DNA of 64,000 nt from Intestinimonas butyriciproducens (GCF_016901775.1 NZ_JACJKW010000001.1:124001-188000); one strand, 5' to 3'. Shown: positions 8,331 through 17,095, counted from the first letter of the stretch. The notes: generated from the letters alone by a model not told the origin. Translations and numbers: made by a program.

Positions 8331-9032
8331 TCAGGGAAACAGCCAATGGACCACCCGGGGCGACAGCTGAAGTCCCAGCCGGTTCTGCAAAGAAAGGGAT
8401 GCTTTGTTGTCCGGCCGGATCTGGCAATAAGGGATTCTTCCCCTCTCCAGCAGCCAGCCGATCACATGGCGCTCCAAGGCATAGCCAATGCCCTGACGGC
8501 GGAAATCGGGCATCACTTCCAGAATGCCATAAGTACCCTCTTCGTGGCAGCCGATGAACCCGGCCAGCTTTTCCTCTTTGAAGGCGCCGAAGATTTCTCC
8601 CCGGGCCAGAGTGCGGGCCAGCATGGCCCTTTCGCTGTCGGCGTAGTAATGGGGGGACACCTGATCCAGCCAGGAAGGATCCAGCGTGCGAATCACAGGC
8701 TCCTCTCCTCTTTGAGGCGGCGGGGCCGAATGGGAATAGACGCCGTGGTAAAAATCCATCCGATTAAGACCCAGGCGGCTCACCGCCTGGGGAACATATT
8801 CCTCCTGATGGCATACCAGCGTCCGGCCGGGACGGCACAGCGCCACCGCTTCCTCCAAAAAGGAGGGGTCCTTTGCCGTGAGATGGTATTGATTGCAGCC
8901 GGTGTTATACAGCAGCACACCCCGCTCATCCCACTTTTCCACCTGGGCAAACCCCCGGCGAATGCAGTCGATCATGTCGATATGGCACAGCCGGTCCTGT
9001 TCCAGTGCTTCTTCCAGCTTGTTCAGATCCAT
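8331..9032 (-). CDS. GNAT-family N-acetyltransferase
   Basis: A 233-residue protein whose C-terminal half has the GNAT acetyl-CoA-binding pattern (LEVMPDFRRQGIGYALERHVIGWL, seen near residues 160-183; motif R-R-Q-G-I-G). The N-terminal half is a divergent second GNAT-like fold that probably helps bind the acceptor. The acceptor is not predictable from sequence. The stop codon lies inside a CTGTTTCCC/GGGAAACAG hairpin that could limit read-through. No operon partner; ddl is 57 bases upstream. Confidence 0.8.
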   Translation of the reverse strand: MDLNKLEEALEQDRLCHIDMIDCIRRGFAQVEKWDERGVLLYNTGCNQYHLTAKDPSFLEEAVALCRPGRTLVCHQEEYVPQAVSRLGLNRMDFYHGVYSHSAPPPQRGEEPVIRTLDPSWLDQVSPHYYADSERAMLARTLARGEIFGAFKEEKLAGFIGCHEEGTYGILEVMPDFRRQGIGYALERHVIGWLLERGRIPYCQIRPDNKASLSLQNRLGLQLSPRVVHWLFP

Positions 9033-9089
9033 CCTCTTTCCCCACTTCCTTCGGAAAGAGCGGCCTGAGCCGCCCTTCCCCCTGTGATT

Positions 9090-10286
9090 TTACCGTTTGC
9101 TGCCCATCTTGCCGCCTTTGGAACCGCTCAGGGCGTTATTGGACAGGATATTGGTGTCAAAAGTCACCGTCAGCGCATCCTTTTCCCGCTTCCGCTTGAT
9201 GGCCAGCCAGATCATTTTGTCCAGCAGCTCATCAAAAGCAATACCGCTCTCCTGCCACAGGTAGAAGGCCAGGGAACCGGGAATGGTGTTGATCTCATTG
9301 ATAAAGACCTCACCGGTCTCGTTATTCATCATAAAGTCGATACGGGCCACGCCGTTGCCGTTGATGGCCCGGAAGGCCTCGGCAGCCAGGTGCTGGATCT
9401 TCTCGGTCACATCTTCCGGCAGATCGGCGGGAATTTTCCGGCTCAGACTTTCCATTCCCTTGGAAGACCCCTTGGAGCCGCTTTCGTATTTATCTCCAAA
9501 GGTGAGGATGTCTGTGGCGTTGAGAGGCTCTTCGCACACCGAGCTCTGGCACTCGTCCAGATCGCCCAGCACCGAGCAGTTGATCTCTCGCAGATTGGCA
9601 ACGCAGGTCTCCACGATCACCCGGTCGGCATATTCCATGGCGGTCTCCACCGCCTCCTCCAGCTGCTGCCGGTCTCTGGCCTTGCTGATGCCGATGCTGC
9701 TGCCCAGATTCACCGGCTTGACCACCACCGGGTAGCCGCCGCAGACGGCCTCCACCCGCTGGATCTCCGCCTCGGTGTCGTGGAACCATTTCTTTTTGTG
9801 GGTCAGAATCCCCTCCACCACCGGCAGACCGGCGCTTTTGAACAGGGATTTCATGGCCCATTTGTCCATGCCCACTGCCGAAGCACACACATCGCACCCG
9901 GCATAGGGAATGTTCAGATATTCAAAGAAGCCCTGCAAGGCGCCGTCTTCCACATTGGTGCCGTGGGTCACAGGCAGGATCACATCAATCTCTCCCACGG
10001 TGCTGTTTCCCAGCTTCTTGGGGGGATAGCACTGAAGGGTGGCGGTGTTTTCTCCGCCCACCAGCACCACCCGAGTGGCCTGCTTCAAAGCCGCCGGGAT
10101 ATCCTTATAGGTGTCGATCTGGCCCATATGAGGACCGGTATAGAATTTGTTGTCCTTTGTGATATAAATGGGCACCGCTTCGTATTTCTCCTGATCCAAA
10201 GCGGCAATGGCCTGCATGGCCGAGATCACCGAGACCTCGTGCTCCACGCTTTTACCGCCAAAAAAGACGCCCACGCGAATCTTCAT
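9090..10286 (-). CDS. ddl: D-alanine--D-alanine ligase
   Basis: A 398-residue ATP-grasp ligase that joins two D-alanines for peptidoglycan precursors. Visible are the N-terminal GVFFGGKSVEHEVS, THGTNVEDGALQG, the VKPVNLGSSIGISKA ATP-binding segment, and ARIDFMMN...FINEINTIPGS near the C-terminus with metal ligands. It carries about 30 extra residues at the end, rich in Lys, Gly and Ser. The ATG at 10286 is chosen over a TTG two codons upstream because GGAGAGGA precedes it. It lies downstream of murF, whose substrate is the dipeptide it makes. D-Ala versus D-Ser or D-lactate preference cannot be read with certainty. Confidence 0.93.
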   Translation of the reverse strand: MKIRVGVFFGGKSVEHEVSVISAMQAIAALDQEKYEAVPIYITKDNKFYTGPHMGQIDTYKDIPAALKQATRVVLVGGENTATLQCYPPKKLGNSTVGEIDVILPVTHGTNVEDGALQGFFEYLNIPYAGCDVCASAVGMDKWAMKSLFKSAGLPVVEGILTHKKKWFHDTEAEIQRVEAVCGGYPVVVKPVNLGSSIGISKARDRQQLEEAVETAMEYADRVIVETCVANLREINCSVLGDLDECQSSVCEEPLNATDILTFGDKYESGSKGSSKGMESLSRKIPADLPEDVTEKIQHLAAEAFRAINGNGVARIDFMMNNETGEVFINEINTIPGSLAFYLWQESGIAFDELLDKMIWLAIKRKREKDALTVTFDTNILSNNALSGSKGGKMGSKR

Positions 10287-10429
10287 ACCCAATCCTCTCC
10301 GTTTCCATTGCAGACAAATAGTTCACAATTTGTTTTAAAAATAATTATTATTGCAAACAGTTTTCACTTTTTCCTGATTGCTGCCCTAGAGATGATACCA
10401 CAAATCTCTCCGGAAAAAAAGGGCACGGC

Positions 10430-11986
10430 TTAATAGTTGTCCGGCAGGTCATTTTCCAACAGCACAAACCGGGGCTCACCGGGCTGGCCGCAGCTTTGGG
10501 CAAAGGCCAGAGCCTGCTGCAAAGTATCGGCCACCAGTATTTTTTCCTCGGGGAACTCGGCTGCCGCCAGGCCCTGACGGATAGGCTCAGCCTGACGGGG
10601 ATTGACCAGAGCCACATAATCACAGCAAGCCGCCGCCTGTTTGCCAAACTGGAAGTTGAGATCAAACTCCCGCTCTCCCAGCTCCACCATACCGGGAGTG
10701 ACTAGAATCCGCAGTCCCTGGCACATGGACAGAGTGCGCAGCGCAGCCTGGGCCCCCTTGGGATTGGAATTATAGGCGTCGTCGATGACAGTATAGTTGC
10801 TCCCACCCCGGATCAGCTGCATCCGATGGGGCACCGGTTCCAAACGGCGCACTGCGGGCTGGAGTTCCTCCAGAGAAATGCCCAGTTTATGACACACGGC
10901 GATGGCGGCGGTGATATTCTGCACATTGTGTTCACCCAGCAGCCGGGTCTTATAGCGGAAACTTTCCCCTCCGGGAGCAGAGACGGTGAACTCTGTACCG
11001 CTTTGGGTAACGGTAATATCGCTTGCTTTGTAGTCCCTCTCCCCTTCCAGGCCGTAGCGGACCACATTGCTTCCCACCTTCCGGGCGGCGATAAATTCAT
11101 TGTCCTCATTCAAAAAGCACAGTCCGTCCATGGGAATGGCATCATACAGCTCAAACTTGGTGTCAATGATGGTGTCCACCGTGCCGAAGCTCTCCAGATG
11201 CTGCTCTCCGATGGCGGTAATGATGCCATAGCGGGGATGGACCAGATCGCAGATCTCCTTGATATCCCCCTTGTGCCGGGCGCCCATCTCGCAGAGGAAG
11301 ATCTGATGGGTGGGCGAAAGCATCTCCCGCACGGTGCGCACCACGCCCAGGGTGGTGTTATAGTTGCCCGGGGTCATGAGCACATGGTATTTGGTGGAAA
11401 GAAGGGTGTTGAGAAAATACTTGGTGCTGGTTTTGCCAAAGCTGCCGGTGACGCCCACAACAGTGAGATCGGGCATACTCTGAAGCTTTTTCCGGGCGTC
11501 CTCCACATAATAGCGGGCCACCATTTTTTCCACAGGGGTGTTAATGAAATTGGCCAGCAGCACCACCAGAGGGGTGCACAGCAGCACCACGCCGAAAATG
11601 GCCATGCCATAGGGCAGAAGCAAGCCAGGGATCAGGGCCAGCACATAGAGCACCGCCGATGTTGCCAGAAGCCGCTTGACCCGTGCAGTATACACCAGGG
11701 GTTTTTTGGCCTTTCTGGGCCGGTTGAGCACGCAGTAGCCCAGAAGCATCACTCCATAATAAGCGCCCCGATCGGCCCGGCCCTGGCTCAGGATCCAGGG
11801 CAGCAGCAAAAGCAGGCTTTCCAGCCGGCGCAGGCTGAAAATGCTTTTGGTGTTCTTTTGCAGATAATGCCGGTACTGGCCGAACTGATAGGAGCACAGC
11901 TGAAGCATGTGGACGAAATACACCGCCCCCACCCCGGCTGCGGCCAGAGCCAACACCGCCATGAAAATGGTTTCCAAAATAGTCAT
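10430..11986 (-). CDS. murF: Membrane-anchored MurF-type Mur ligase
   Basis: A 518-residue Mur ligase. The first about 150 residues are membrane segments in place of the usual soluble N-terminal UDP-binding domain, with helices near 5-27, 52-85 and 107-150. The central ATPase domain has the P-loop GVTGSFGKTSTK and MGARHKGDI; the C-terminal domain has AYNSNPKG. The central and C-terminal parts resemble MurF, which adds D-Ala-D-Ala to UDP-MurNAc-tripeptide, and the next gene is ddl. Membrane-anchored Mur ligases of this form occur in Clostridia; whether this is the main MurF or a specialised paralogue cannot be told here. Confidence 0.82.
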   Translation of the reverse strand: MTILETIFMAVLALAAAGVGAVYFVHMLQLCSYQFGQYRHYLQKNTKSIFSLRRLESLLLLLPWILSQGRADRGAYYGVMLLGYCVLNRPRKAKKPLVYTARVKRLLATSAVLYVLALIPGLLLPYGMAIFGVVLLCTPLVVLLANFINTPVEKMVARYYVEDARKKLQSMPDLTVVGVTGSFGKTSTKYFLNTLLSTKYHVLMTPGNYNTTLGVVRTVREMLSPTHQIFLCEMGARHKGDIKEICDLVHPRYGIITAIGEQHLESFGTVDTIIDTKFELYDAIPMDGLCFLNEDNEFIAARKVGSNVVRYGLEGERDYKASDITVTQSGTEFTVSAPGGESFRYKTRLLGEHNVQNITAAIAVCHKLGISLEELQPAVRRLEPVPHRMQLIRGGSNYTVIDDAYNSNPKGAQAALRTLSMCQGLRILVTPGMVELGEREFDLNFQFGKQAAACCDYVALVNPRQAEPIRQGLAAAEFPEEKILVADTLQQALAFAQSCGQPGEPRFVLLENDLPDNY

Positions 11987-12027
11987 ACACTCTCTCCGAA
12001 TCTTATGCTGAAATCATGGTATTTATT

Positions 12028-12912
12028 TTAGATGTCGATCCCCAGGAACTTTTTCACCACAAGGCCGATGACAAAGCTGATGGCTGCCACCGAAAGACTG
12101 ATGGCCGCCATCTCCCCGAACCGGCGCAGGAAGGGCAGGGATTTTGCCACCGAAATATAGTAGTTAAAAGCCAGGATGATCAAAATGACGCATCCCAGCA
12201 TGGTCAAAAGGGCCGGGAGATACATCCCTGTGGGGAAAAGCAGGAAAGGCAGCACCAGAATGGCCACCGTCACCAGATAAGCCACGCCGGTGTACAGACT
12301 GGAACGGAAAGCGTCCTCACTTCCCTCGGCCCGCTGGGCCAGATAGTTGCTGGCCGCCATGGAAAATGTGGCCGACACTCCGGTGATGATCCCGGAAAGA
12401 GCCACCAGACGGGTATTCATCAAGGCAAAGGTCATGCCGGCAATGGTGCCGGTGAGTTCCACCAAAGCATCGTTGAGTCCCAGCACCATGCTGCCCACAT
12501 ACTGAAGCCTTTCTTCGTCCAGCATTTCCAGAAGCTCCTGCTCGTGCTTTTCCTCTTCCTGGGAAATGGTCTCGGCCTGGGGGATCTGCTCCATCACCTG
12601 GGCATATTTCCGGGTGGCGGCGTTTTCCCCCTTCTCCATCTTTTTCAGCACAAAGGTAAATCCCAGAATGCGGCTGAGCAGCAAATAGAAAAAGGCCTTT
12701 TTCCGGTTTGGGGACACTTCCTTGCCGCTGTAAGACCGCCAGATCTTCTCATGCTCCCGCTCCTGATGGGCAATTTTGCGAAGGGTCTCCTGGTTCCGGG
12801 GATTTTTCTCCCGGGCGGCAATACCCTCATAGATCAGGCTTTCGGTGAGCTCATTGCGCTGGCTCTCCCACAAAAATTTCTCCGCTTCCGGAGAAAGAGC
12901 CGTCTTTGCCAT
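12028..12912 (-). CDS. Ferritin-like domain fused to a VIT1/CCC1 metal transporter
   Basis: A 294-residue protein with two parts. Residues 1-about 130 are a helical ferritin/rubrerythrin-like domain with Glu and His spacing (LTESLIYEG, HQEREHEKIW, EEEKHEQELLEML) suited to a di-iron or Mn site. Residues 140-290 hold about five membrane segments of the VIT1/CCC1 family (VGLNDALVELTGTIAGM). Similar fusions such as MbfA export iron or manganese from the cytoplasm. The metal is inference. Confidence 0.85.
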   Translation of the reverse strand: MAKTALSPEAEKFLWESQRNELTESLIYEGIAAREKNPRNQETLRKIAHQEREHEKIWRSYSGKEVSPNRKKAFFYLLLSRILGFTFVLKKMEKGENAATRKYAQVMEQIPQAETISQEEEKHEQELLEMLDEERLQYVGSMVLGLNDALVELTGTIAGMTFALMNTRLVALSGIITGVSATFSMAASNYLAQRAEGSEDAFRSSLYTGVAYLVTVAILVLPFLLFPTGMYLPALLTMLGCVILIILAFNYYISVAKSLPFLRRFGEMAAISLSVAAISFVIGLVVKKFLGIDI

Positions 12913-12936
12913 CTTCCATCCTCTCTCTTTCTTCCC

Positions 12937-13698
12937 TTACAAAAAAGCGTCCAGCACAGCAGAAAACTGGGGCCAGTTATCCAGAAACGGAAAATGCCCC
13001 GCATTTTTGATGACGGCCAGACCGCTCTCCGGCAGTTTTTCTTCCATGATCTTCCCGTCCCGCAAAGGGGTAGCGGTGTCGTTTTCCCCCCAGATGAGCA
13101 ATGTGTTCTGCCGTACTTTGGGCATCAGGGGCGTCAGATCCAGATTGACCAGGTTGACCAGGGTCTTTTTCATCACAGGGGAGGCATTGCGGTAGTCCTC
13201 ACTGCCCCGGTTGCGGCTCATCTTCTGATAAAGCGGACCAAAAATCAGTTTGAGCACCGGCATACCCGCCAGCTTCCGGGCCATTTTGTAGGAATAGATC
13301 TTCACATAATAGCTGGCCGGGCGCACAGGAGGCACCCCTGCGGCGTCCATCAGCACCACTTTTTTGCAGCGGAGAGGGCAATTCTCCTGGCTGAGCAAGT
13401 GAAGAATGATCCTGCCGCCATTGCTGTGGCCCATCAGAATACACTCTTCCACCCCTGCGGCCTGGCAGAAATCCAGCACAAATGCCCCGTAATCCTCCAG
13501 TGTCATGGCCTGGGACGGTTCCGGCGTCTTGCCGCTGCCCGGCATCTGGGGAACCAGCACCCGGTAGCGCGCCGAAAGTTTATCCACAATGCGCTGGTAG
13601 GCCCCGATGGGAGCGGCCCAGCCGTGAAGCAGCAGCACCACCGGCCCCTCCCCCTGGTCGATATAATCCACCGGCAGACCTTTTACATCAATGGTCAC
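12937..13698 (-). CDS. Alpha/beta hydrolase
   Basis: A 253-residue alpha/beta-fold hydrolase. The oxyanion HGW motif is near residue 25, the nucleophile elbow GHSNGG is near residue 95, Asp in WGENDTATP near 210 and His in NAGHFPF near 236 complete the triad. Most like the esterase/lipase or haloperoxidase-type branch; the substrate is not evident. It is ten bases from a VOC-family gene upstream, so they are likely co-transcribed. Confidence 0.88.
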   Translation of the reverse strand: MTIDVKGLPVDYIDQGEGPVVLLLHGWAAPIGAYQRIVDKLSARYRVLVPQMPGSGKTPEPSQAMTLEDYGAFVLDFCQAAGVEECILMGHSNGGRIILHLLSQENCPLRCKKVVLMDAAGVPPVRPASYYVKIYSYKMARKLAGMPVLKLIFGPLYQKMSRNRGSEDYRNASPVMKKTLVNLVNLDLTPLMPKVRQNTLLIWGENDTATPLRDGKIMEEKLPESGLAVIKNAGHFPFLDNWPQFSAVLDAFL

Positions 13699-13707
13699 CT
13701 TGTCACC

Positions 13708-14082
13708 TCATTTGCAGGCGGGCACGATCTCGATCCAGTAACCGTCCGGGTCCTGGATAAAGTAGATGCCCATCTGGGGATTTTCAAAACAGATGCAGCC
13801 CATTTGCGCATGTTTGTCATGGGCCTTCTGATAGTCGCTGACGGTGAGGGCCAGATGGAACTCCTCGTCCCCCAGGTCATAGGGCTCGGTCCGGTCCCGC
13901 AGGGCGGTGAGCTCCAGCAGGAAACCGCTTTTTTCCGGGTCTCCCAGATAGACGATGCGGAAGGCGCCATCGGGAGCGTTTTTCTCCTCCACCGGCTCCA
14001 GTTCCAACGCTTCTTTATAAAAAGCCAGGGATTTTTCCATATCCAGTACATTGAAATTGAAATGGGCAAACCGATAATCCAT
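13708..14082 (-). CDS. VOC-family protein (glyoxalase I-like)
   Basis: A 124-residue vicinal oxygen chelate protein with two beta-alpha-beta-beta-beta units. Metal-ligand candidates fit glyoxalase I: His7 (FAHFNFNV), Glu in LLELTA, His in EEFHLAL and Glu in YWIEIVPA near the C-terminus. Glyoxalase I converts the hemithioacetal of methylglyoxal to a thioester; the true substrate may differ. First gene of a two-gene leftward unit with the alpha/beta hydrolase. Confidence 0.87.
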   Translation of the reverse strand: MDYRFAHFNFNVLDMEKSLAFYKEALELEPVEEKNAPDGAFRIVYLGDPEKSGFLLELTALRDRTEPYDLGDEEFHLALTVSDYQKAHDKHAQMGCICFENPQMGIYFIQDPDGYWIEIVPACK

Positions 14083-14235
14083 GCTTTTTCTCCTCTCATG
14101 GCATTTGGTGCTTTTATCATACCATTTTTGCCCCCCTGGTTCAATGTGATATTTGTCTTTGCCCCCTTTTCTCCGGCGTCAAAATATGATAGGATAGAAG
14201 AAATTCCGGGCATTTGCCCAAAAAGGAGTCGTGTC

Positions 14236-14730
14236 ATGCCATTTGATCTCACTTTCGACAGCGGCCTGATCATCCTCATTGCCGCCTTCGACCTGTTTTT
14301 GCTCATCCGCTTTTTCCAGTTCCGCCGGCAGATCAAAGTGCGGGGCATGGTGCCCGGCCGTCTGATCATGCTGGGCATTGTGTGCGCCGTGGTGGTCATC
14401 CAGGCCTGCCGGGGCGCTTTCACCCAGTACACCCTGGCCTTTAACATCTGCACGGTGCTGGCCGTGCTGCTGGTGGCCATCACCCCTTCCGGCCTTTCCA
14501 AAGAGGGGATCTTCTGCAATGTGATGCCCACCCCCTGGAGCAAGATCTTCTATTATGACATCGAGGAATATTCCGAAAAGAAAGTGCGGCTGCGTGCCCA
14601 TCTGGCCGCCAGCGAACGGAACCTGGTGTTCCCCAAAGAGCAGAAAGAGCTGGTGATCGCCCATCTGAAAAGCCAGAAAGTGCTTTCCTTTGAAGAATAT
14701 AAAGCCCTGCGCAATTCCCGCAAATCGTAA
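14236..14730 (+). CDS. Small membrane protein of unknown function
   Basis: A 164-residue protein not recognised. It has three likely membrane segments (about residues 9-26, 43-61 and 68-83) and a soluble C-terminal part of about 75 residues (WSKIFYYDIEEYSEK...) that may fold as a small PH-like sheet domain. The ATG at 14236 follows AAAAGGAGTC. It diverges from the VOC gene and is followed by a good terminator. Confidence 0.8.
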   Translation: MPFDLTFDSGLIILIAAFDLFLLIRFFQFRRQIKVRGMVPGRLIMLGIVCAVVVIQACRGAFTQYTLAFNICTVLAVLLVAITPSGLSKEGIFCNVMPTPWSKIFYYDIEEYSEKKVRLRAHLAASERNLVFPKEQKELVIAHLKSQKVLSFEEYKALRNSRKS

Positions 14731-14735
14731 ATCCC

Positions 14736-14766
14736 TCCCCCAGGTTTTCGCCTGGGGGATTCTTTT
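14736..14766 (+). terminator. Rho-independent terminator
   Basis: TCCCCCAGG pairs with CCTGGGGGA around a six-base loop, followed by TTCTTTTG. It ends the small membrane protein transcript. Confidence 0.85.
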
Positions 14767-14818
14767 GTCTTTATCGCTGTTGTCTATCAGTCCTTACCCC
14801 ATCTATCAAGAGAAACGA

Positions 14819-14848
14819 TTGGTATTTGCATCATCCGTGTTTTAGAAT
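14819..14848 (+). promoter_or_regulatory. Candidate promoter for the double-cubane reductase operon
   Basis: TTGGTA (14819-14824) and TAGAAT (14843-14848) with an 18-base spacer, about 60 bases upstream of the start codon. A moderate sigma-A match. Confidence 0.55.
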
Positions 14849-14911
14849 GAATATGTATGGGTTTTTCCCTTTCACTATGCCATTCTATGATGAAAGATGG
14901 GAGATACAAGA

Positions 14912-16087
14912 ATGAACCGCGAACTCATTAAAGACCTGCCCGCTGTGTTTGAGGAATTCAACGAACAGCGGAAAAAATCCTTTGTCACCGCCATGGAGAT
15001 GAAGCAGAAGGGCGTTCCCTTTGTGGGCGTTTTCTGCACCTATCTGCCCCAGGAGCTTCCCATGGCCATGGGGGCCGCCGTAGTGGGTCTGTGCTCCATG
15101 TCCGGTGAAACCATCCCCGAAGCCGAAAAGGACCTGCCCCGCAACCTGTGCCCTCTGGTCAAATCCAGCTACGGCTTTGCCAAAACCGACAAGTGCCCCT
15201 TCTTCTATTTCTCCGACCTGATCGTGGGTGAAACCACCTGCGACGGCAAAAAGAAGATGTATGAAATGCTGGGCGAGTTCAAACCCGTCTATGTAATGGA
15301 GCTGCCCAACAGCCAGAGCCCGGAGGCCCTGGAACTGTGGAAAAAGGAAGTCATCAAGTTCAAAGAGAAGCTGGAGAGCCACTTCGGCGTCACCATCACC
15401 GATGAAGATGTGCGCAAGGCCATCAAGCTGAAAAACGAAGAGCGCCAGGCTCTCAAGGACTTCTACAGCCTGATGAAGCTCAATCCCGCTCCCATGCTGG
15501 GCGGCGATATGTACAAGGTCCTCTATGGCTCCACCTTCAAATTTGACAAAGAAGCGCTGATCCAGGAGGTCAAGGCTCTGACCCAGAAGATCAAGGACAC
15601 CTATGACGACGGCACCCCTGACTGCCCCAAGCAGAAGTTCGCCGGCCGTCCCCGGATCATGGTCACCGGCAGCCCCATCGGCGGCGCCAGCGAAAAGGTC
15701 ATCAAGTGCCTGGAAGACAACGGCGCCCAGGTGGTGGTGTTCGAAAACTGCAGCGGCGCCAAATCGGTGGATGAAATGGTGGACGAACAGAACCCCGATA
15801 TCTACGATGCCCTGGCCCGCCGGTATCTGAACATCGGCTGCTCCTGCATGACTCCTGACCATAACCGCTTCAAGCTGATGGACCGTCTCATCGACGAATA
15901 CCAGGTGGATGCTGTGGTGGAGGTGGTGCTCCAGGCCTGCCACACCTACAATGTGGAAAGCTTCCTTATCAAGCGCTTTGTCACCGAAGAGAAAAAGAAG
16001 CCCTACATCGCTTTGGAAACCGACTACTCCACCTCCGACGCCGGACAGATCAGCACCCGTCTGGCCGCCTTCCTGGAGATGCTTTAA
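14912..16087 (+). CDS. Double-cubane-cluster reductase (HgdB/YjiM-like)
   Basis: A 391-residue protein of the 2-hydroxyacyl-CoA dehydratase beta-subunit superfamily, in the single-subunit group that carries a double-cubane [8Fe-9S] cluster. Conserved Cys sit in VFCTYLP, NLCPLVK, DKCPFFY, ENCSGAK, GCSCMTP and QACHTYN. Such proteins catalyse low-potential reductions after ATP-driven electron injection by the activase encoded next door; the natural substrate is unknown. The ATG at 14912 is preferred since GGGAG lies eight bases upstream; ATG at 14897 is the alternative. No alpha-subunit gene is nearby, supporting the single-subunit assignment. Confidence 0.88.
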   Translation: MNRELIKDLPAVFEEFNEQRKKSFVTAMEMKQKGVPFVGVFCTYLPQELPMAMGAAVVGLCSMSGETIPEAEKDLPRNLCPLVKSSYGFAKTDKCPFFYFSDLIVGETTCDGKKKMYEMLGEFKPVYVMELPNSQSPEALELWKKEVIKFKEKLESHFGVTITDEDVRKAIKLKNEERQALKDFYSLMKLNPAPMLGGDMYKVLYGSTFKFDKEALIQEVKALTQKIKDTYDDGTPDCPKQKFAGRPRIMVTGSPIGGASEKVIKCLEDNGAQVVVFENCSGAKSVDEMVDEQNPDIYDALARRYLNIGCSCMTPDHNRFKLMDRLIDEYQVDAVVEVVLQACHTYNVESFLIKRFVTEEKKKPYIALETDYSTSDAGQISTRLAAFLEML

Positions 16088-16090
16088 GCC

Positions 16091-16849
16091 ATGGCCCGTC
16101 TCAGTCTGGGTATCGACTGCGGCTCCACCACCACAAAGGGAGCCCTGTTCGACGGAGAAACTGTGGTAAAAACCATTCTGCTTCCCACCGCCGCCCGTCC
16201 CCGGGAGCGGATGGGACAGATCTATGACGCCATGTATTCTTCGGAAGTGGAATATGTGGTCACCACCGGCTACGGCCGGGAACTGCTGCCCCAGGCCCAC
16301 AAGCGGGTTACCGAGATCACCTGCCATGCCAAAGGGGCGGCCTATCTGTGCCCCGGCATCGCCGGTGTGGTGGACATCGGCGGCCAGGACAGCAAGGCGA
16401 TTCTGCTGGATCGAGACGGCAATGTGGCCGATTTCGTCATGAACGACAAATGCGCCGCCGGAACCGGCCGCTTTGTGGAAATGATGGGCCGGATTCTGGA
16501 TTGTCCTCTGGACGAGATCGATGCATTCACCAAAGACGCCAAACCGGTGGATATCACCAGCATGTGCACCGTTTTTGCCGAAAGCGAGATCATCAGCCTG
16601 TTGGCCCAGGGCCGGGCCCGGGGCGATATTGCTTTGGGAGTCATCCGCTCTATCTGCCAGCGCACCGCTTTGTTCGCCCAAAAACTGCGGCCGGAGGGAG
16701 ATCTGTTCTTCAGCGGCGGTCTGGCCCGCTTCGAAGTGTTCCGCAAAACATTGGAAAGCTATATCGACTGGCCGGTGCACACCCATCCCCGCTCCCAGAT
16801 GGCCGGCGCCATCGGCGCCGCCATCATCGGCTGGCAAAAAATCCGCTAA
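16091..16849 (+). CDS. Acyl-CoA dehydratase-type activase (archerase)
   Basis: A 252-residue ASKHA-fold ATPase of the BcrAD/BadFG/HgdC family. Phosphate-loop motifs are GIDCGSTTTKG (7-17) and DIGGQDSKA (95-103). Cys121 (NDKCAAGTGRF) and Cys159 (SMCTVFAESE) would bridge a [4Fe-4S] cluster between two subunits. It feeds electrons to the reductase, driven by ATP hydrolysis. The gene is three bases from that reductase and ends in a strong terminator, so the pair is a complete two-gene operon. Confidence 0.92.
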   Translation: MARLSLGIDCGSTTTKGALFDGETVVKTILLPTAARPRERMGQIYDAMYSSEVEYVVTTGYGRELLPQAHKRVTEITCHAKGAAYLCPGIAGVVDIGGQDSKAILLDRDGNVADFVMNDKCAAGTGRFVEMMGRILDCPLDEIDAFTKDAKPVDITSMCTVFAESEIISLLAQGRARGDIALGVIRSICQRTALFAQKLRPEGDLFFSGGLARFEVFRKTLESYIDWPVHTHPRSQMAGAIGAAIIGWQKIR

Positions 16850-16855
16850 AATATT

Positions 16856-16898
16856 CTGTTCCAGATGCCGCAGGCATCTGGAACAGTTTTATTTTTTG
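16856..16898 (+). terminator. Strong rho-independent terminator
   Basis: A 14-bp perfect stem, CTGTTCCAGATGCC with its complement around a GCA loop, followed by TTTTATTTTTT. It closes the reductase/activase operon. Confidence 0.93.
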
Positions 16899-16913
16899 CA
16901 TTTTTTGTTTGTG

Positions 16914-16961
16914 TTGTCCACAGATGTTATACACAGGGTGTTGATAACCCCTGTGTATAAC
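16914..16961. other. DnaA-box cluster forming an inverted repeat
   Basis: TTGTCCACA (16914-16922), TTATACACA (16927-16935) and TGTGTATAA (16952-16960). The last two are perfect DnaA boxes inside a 13-bp perfect inverted repeat (16926-16938 with 16949-16961) with a ten-base spacer. The gap 16850-17158 also holds the terminator above and a promoter; no gene was seen. Possible DnaA titration or control site. Confidence 0.65.
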
Positions 16962-17064
16962 TTTTTGTAACTGTGGTTTTCTTTTTTCTCCCCTCTCTTT
17001 TTCCCTGCCAAAAAATGCAGCAAAAAATTGTGCGATATTTTATAGTAAAAACCCTAATTTCTCC

Positions 17065-17095
17065 CTGTCAATGGAGAAGAAACCTATGGTATACT
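17065..17095 (+). promoter_or_regulatory. Candidate promoter for the serine hydrolase
   Basis: Extended -10 TGGTATACT (TATACT at 17090-17095) with CTGTCA at 17065-17070, a 19-base spacer. A GC-rich leader hairpin (GTCCCGG with CCGGGGAC) follows at about 17113-17131 before the ribosome site. Confidence 0.5.

Noticed and set aside
12016-14220. Long plus-strand open frame opposite ferritin-VIT, hydrolase and VOC genes
   Set aside because: It is antisense to three clear genes and reads as low-complexity His/Gln-rich protein; only its last 164 codons from 14236 are a real gene.
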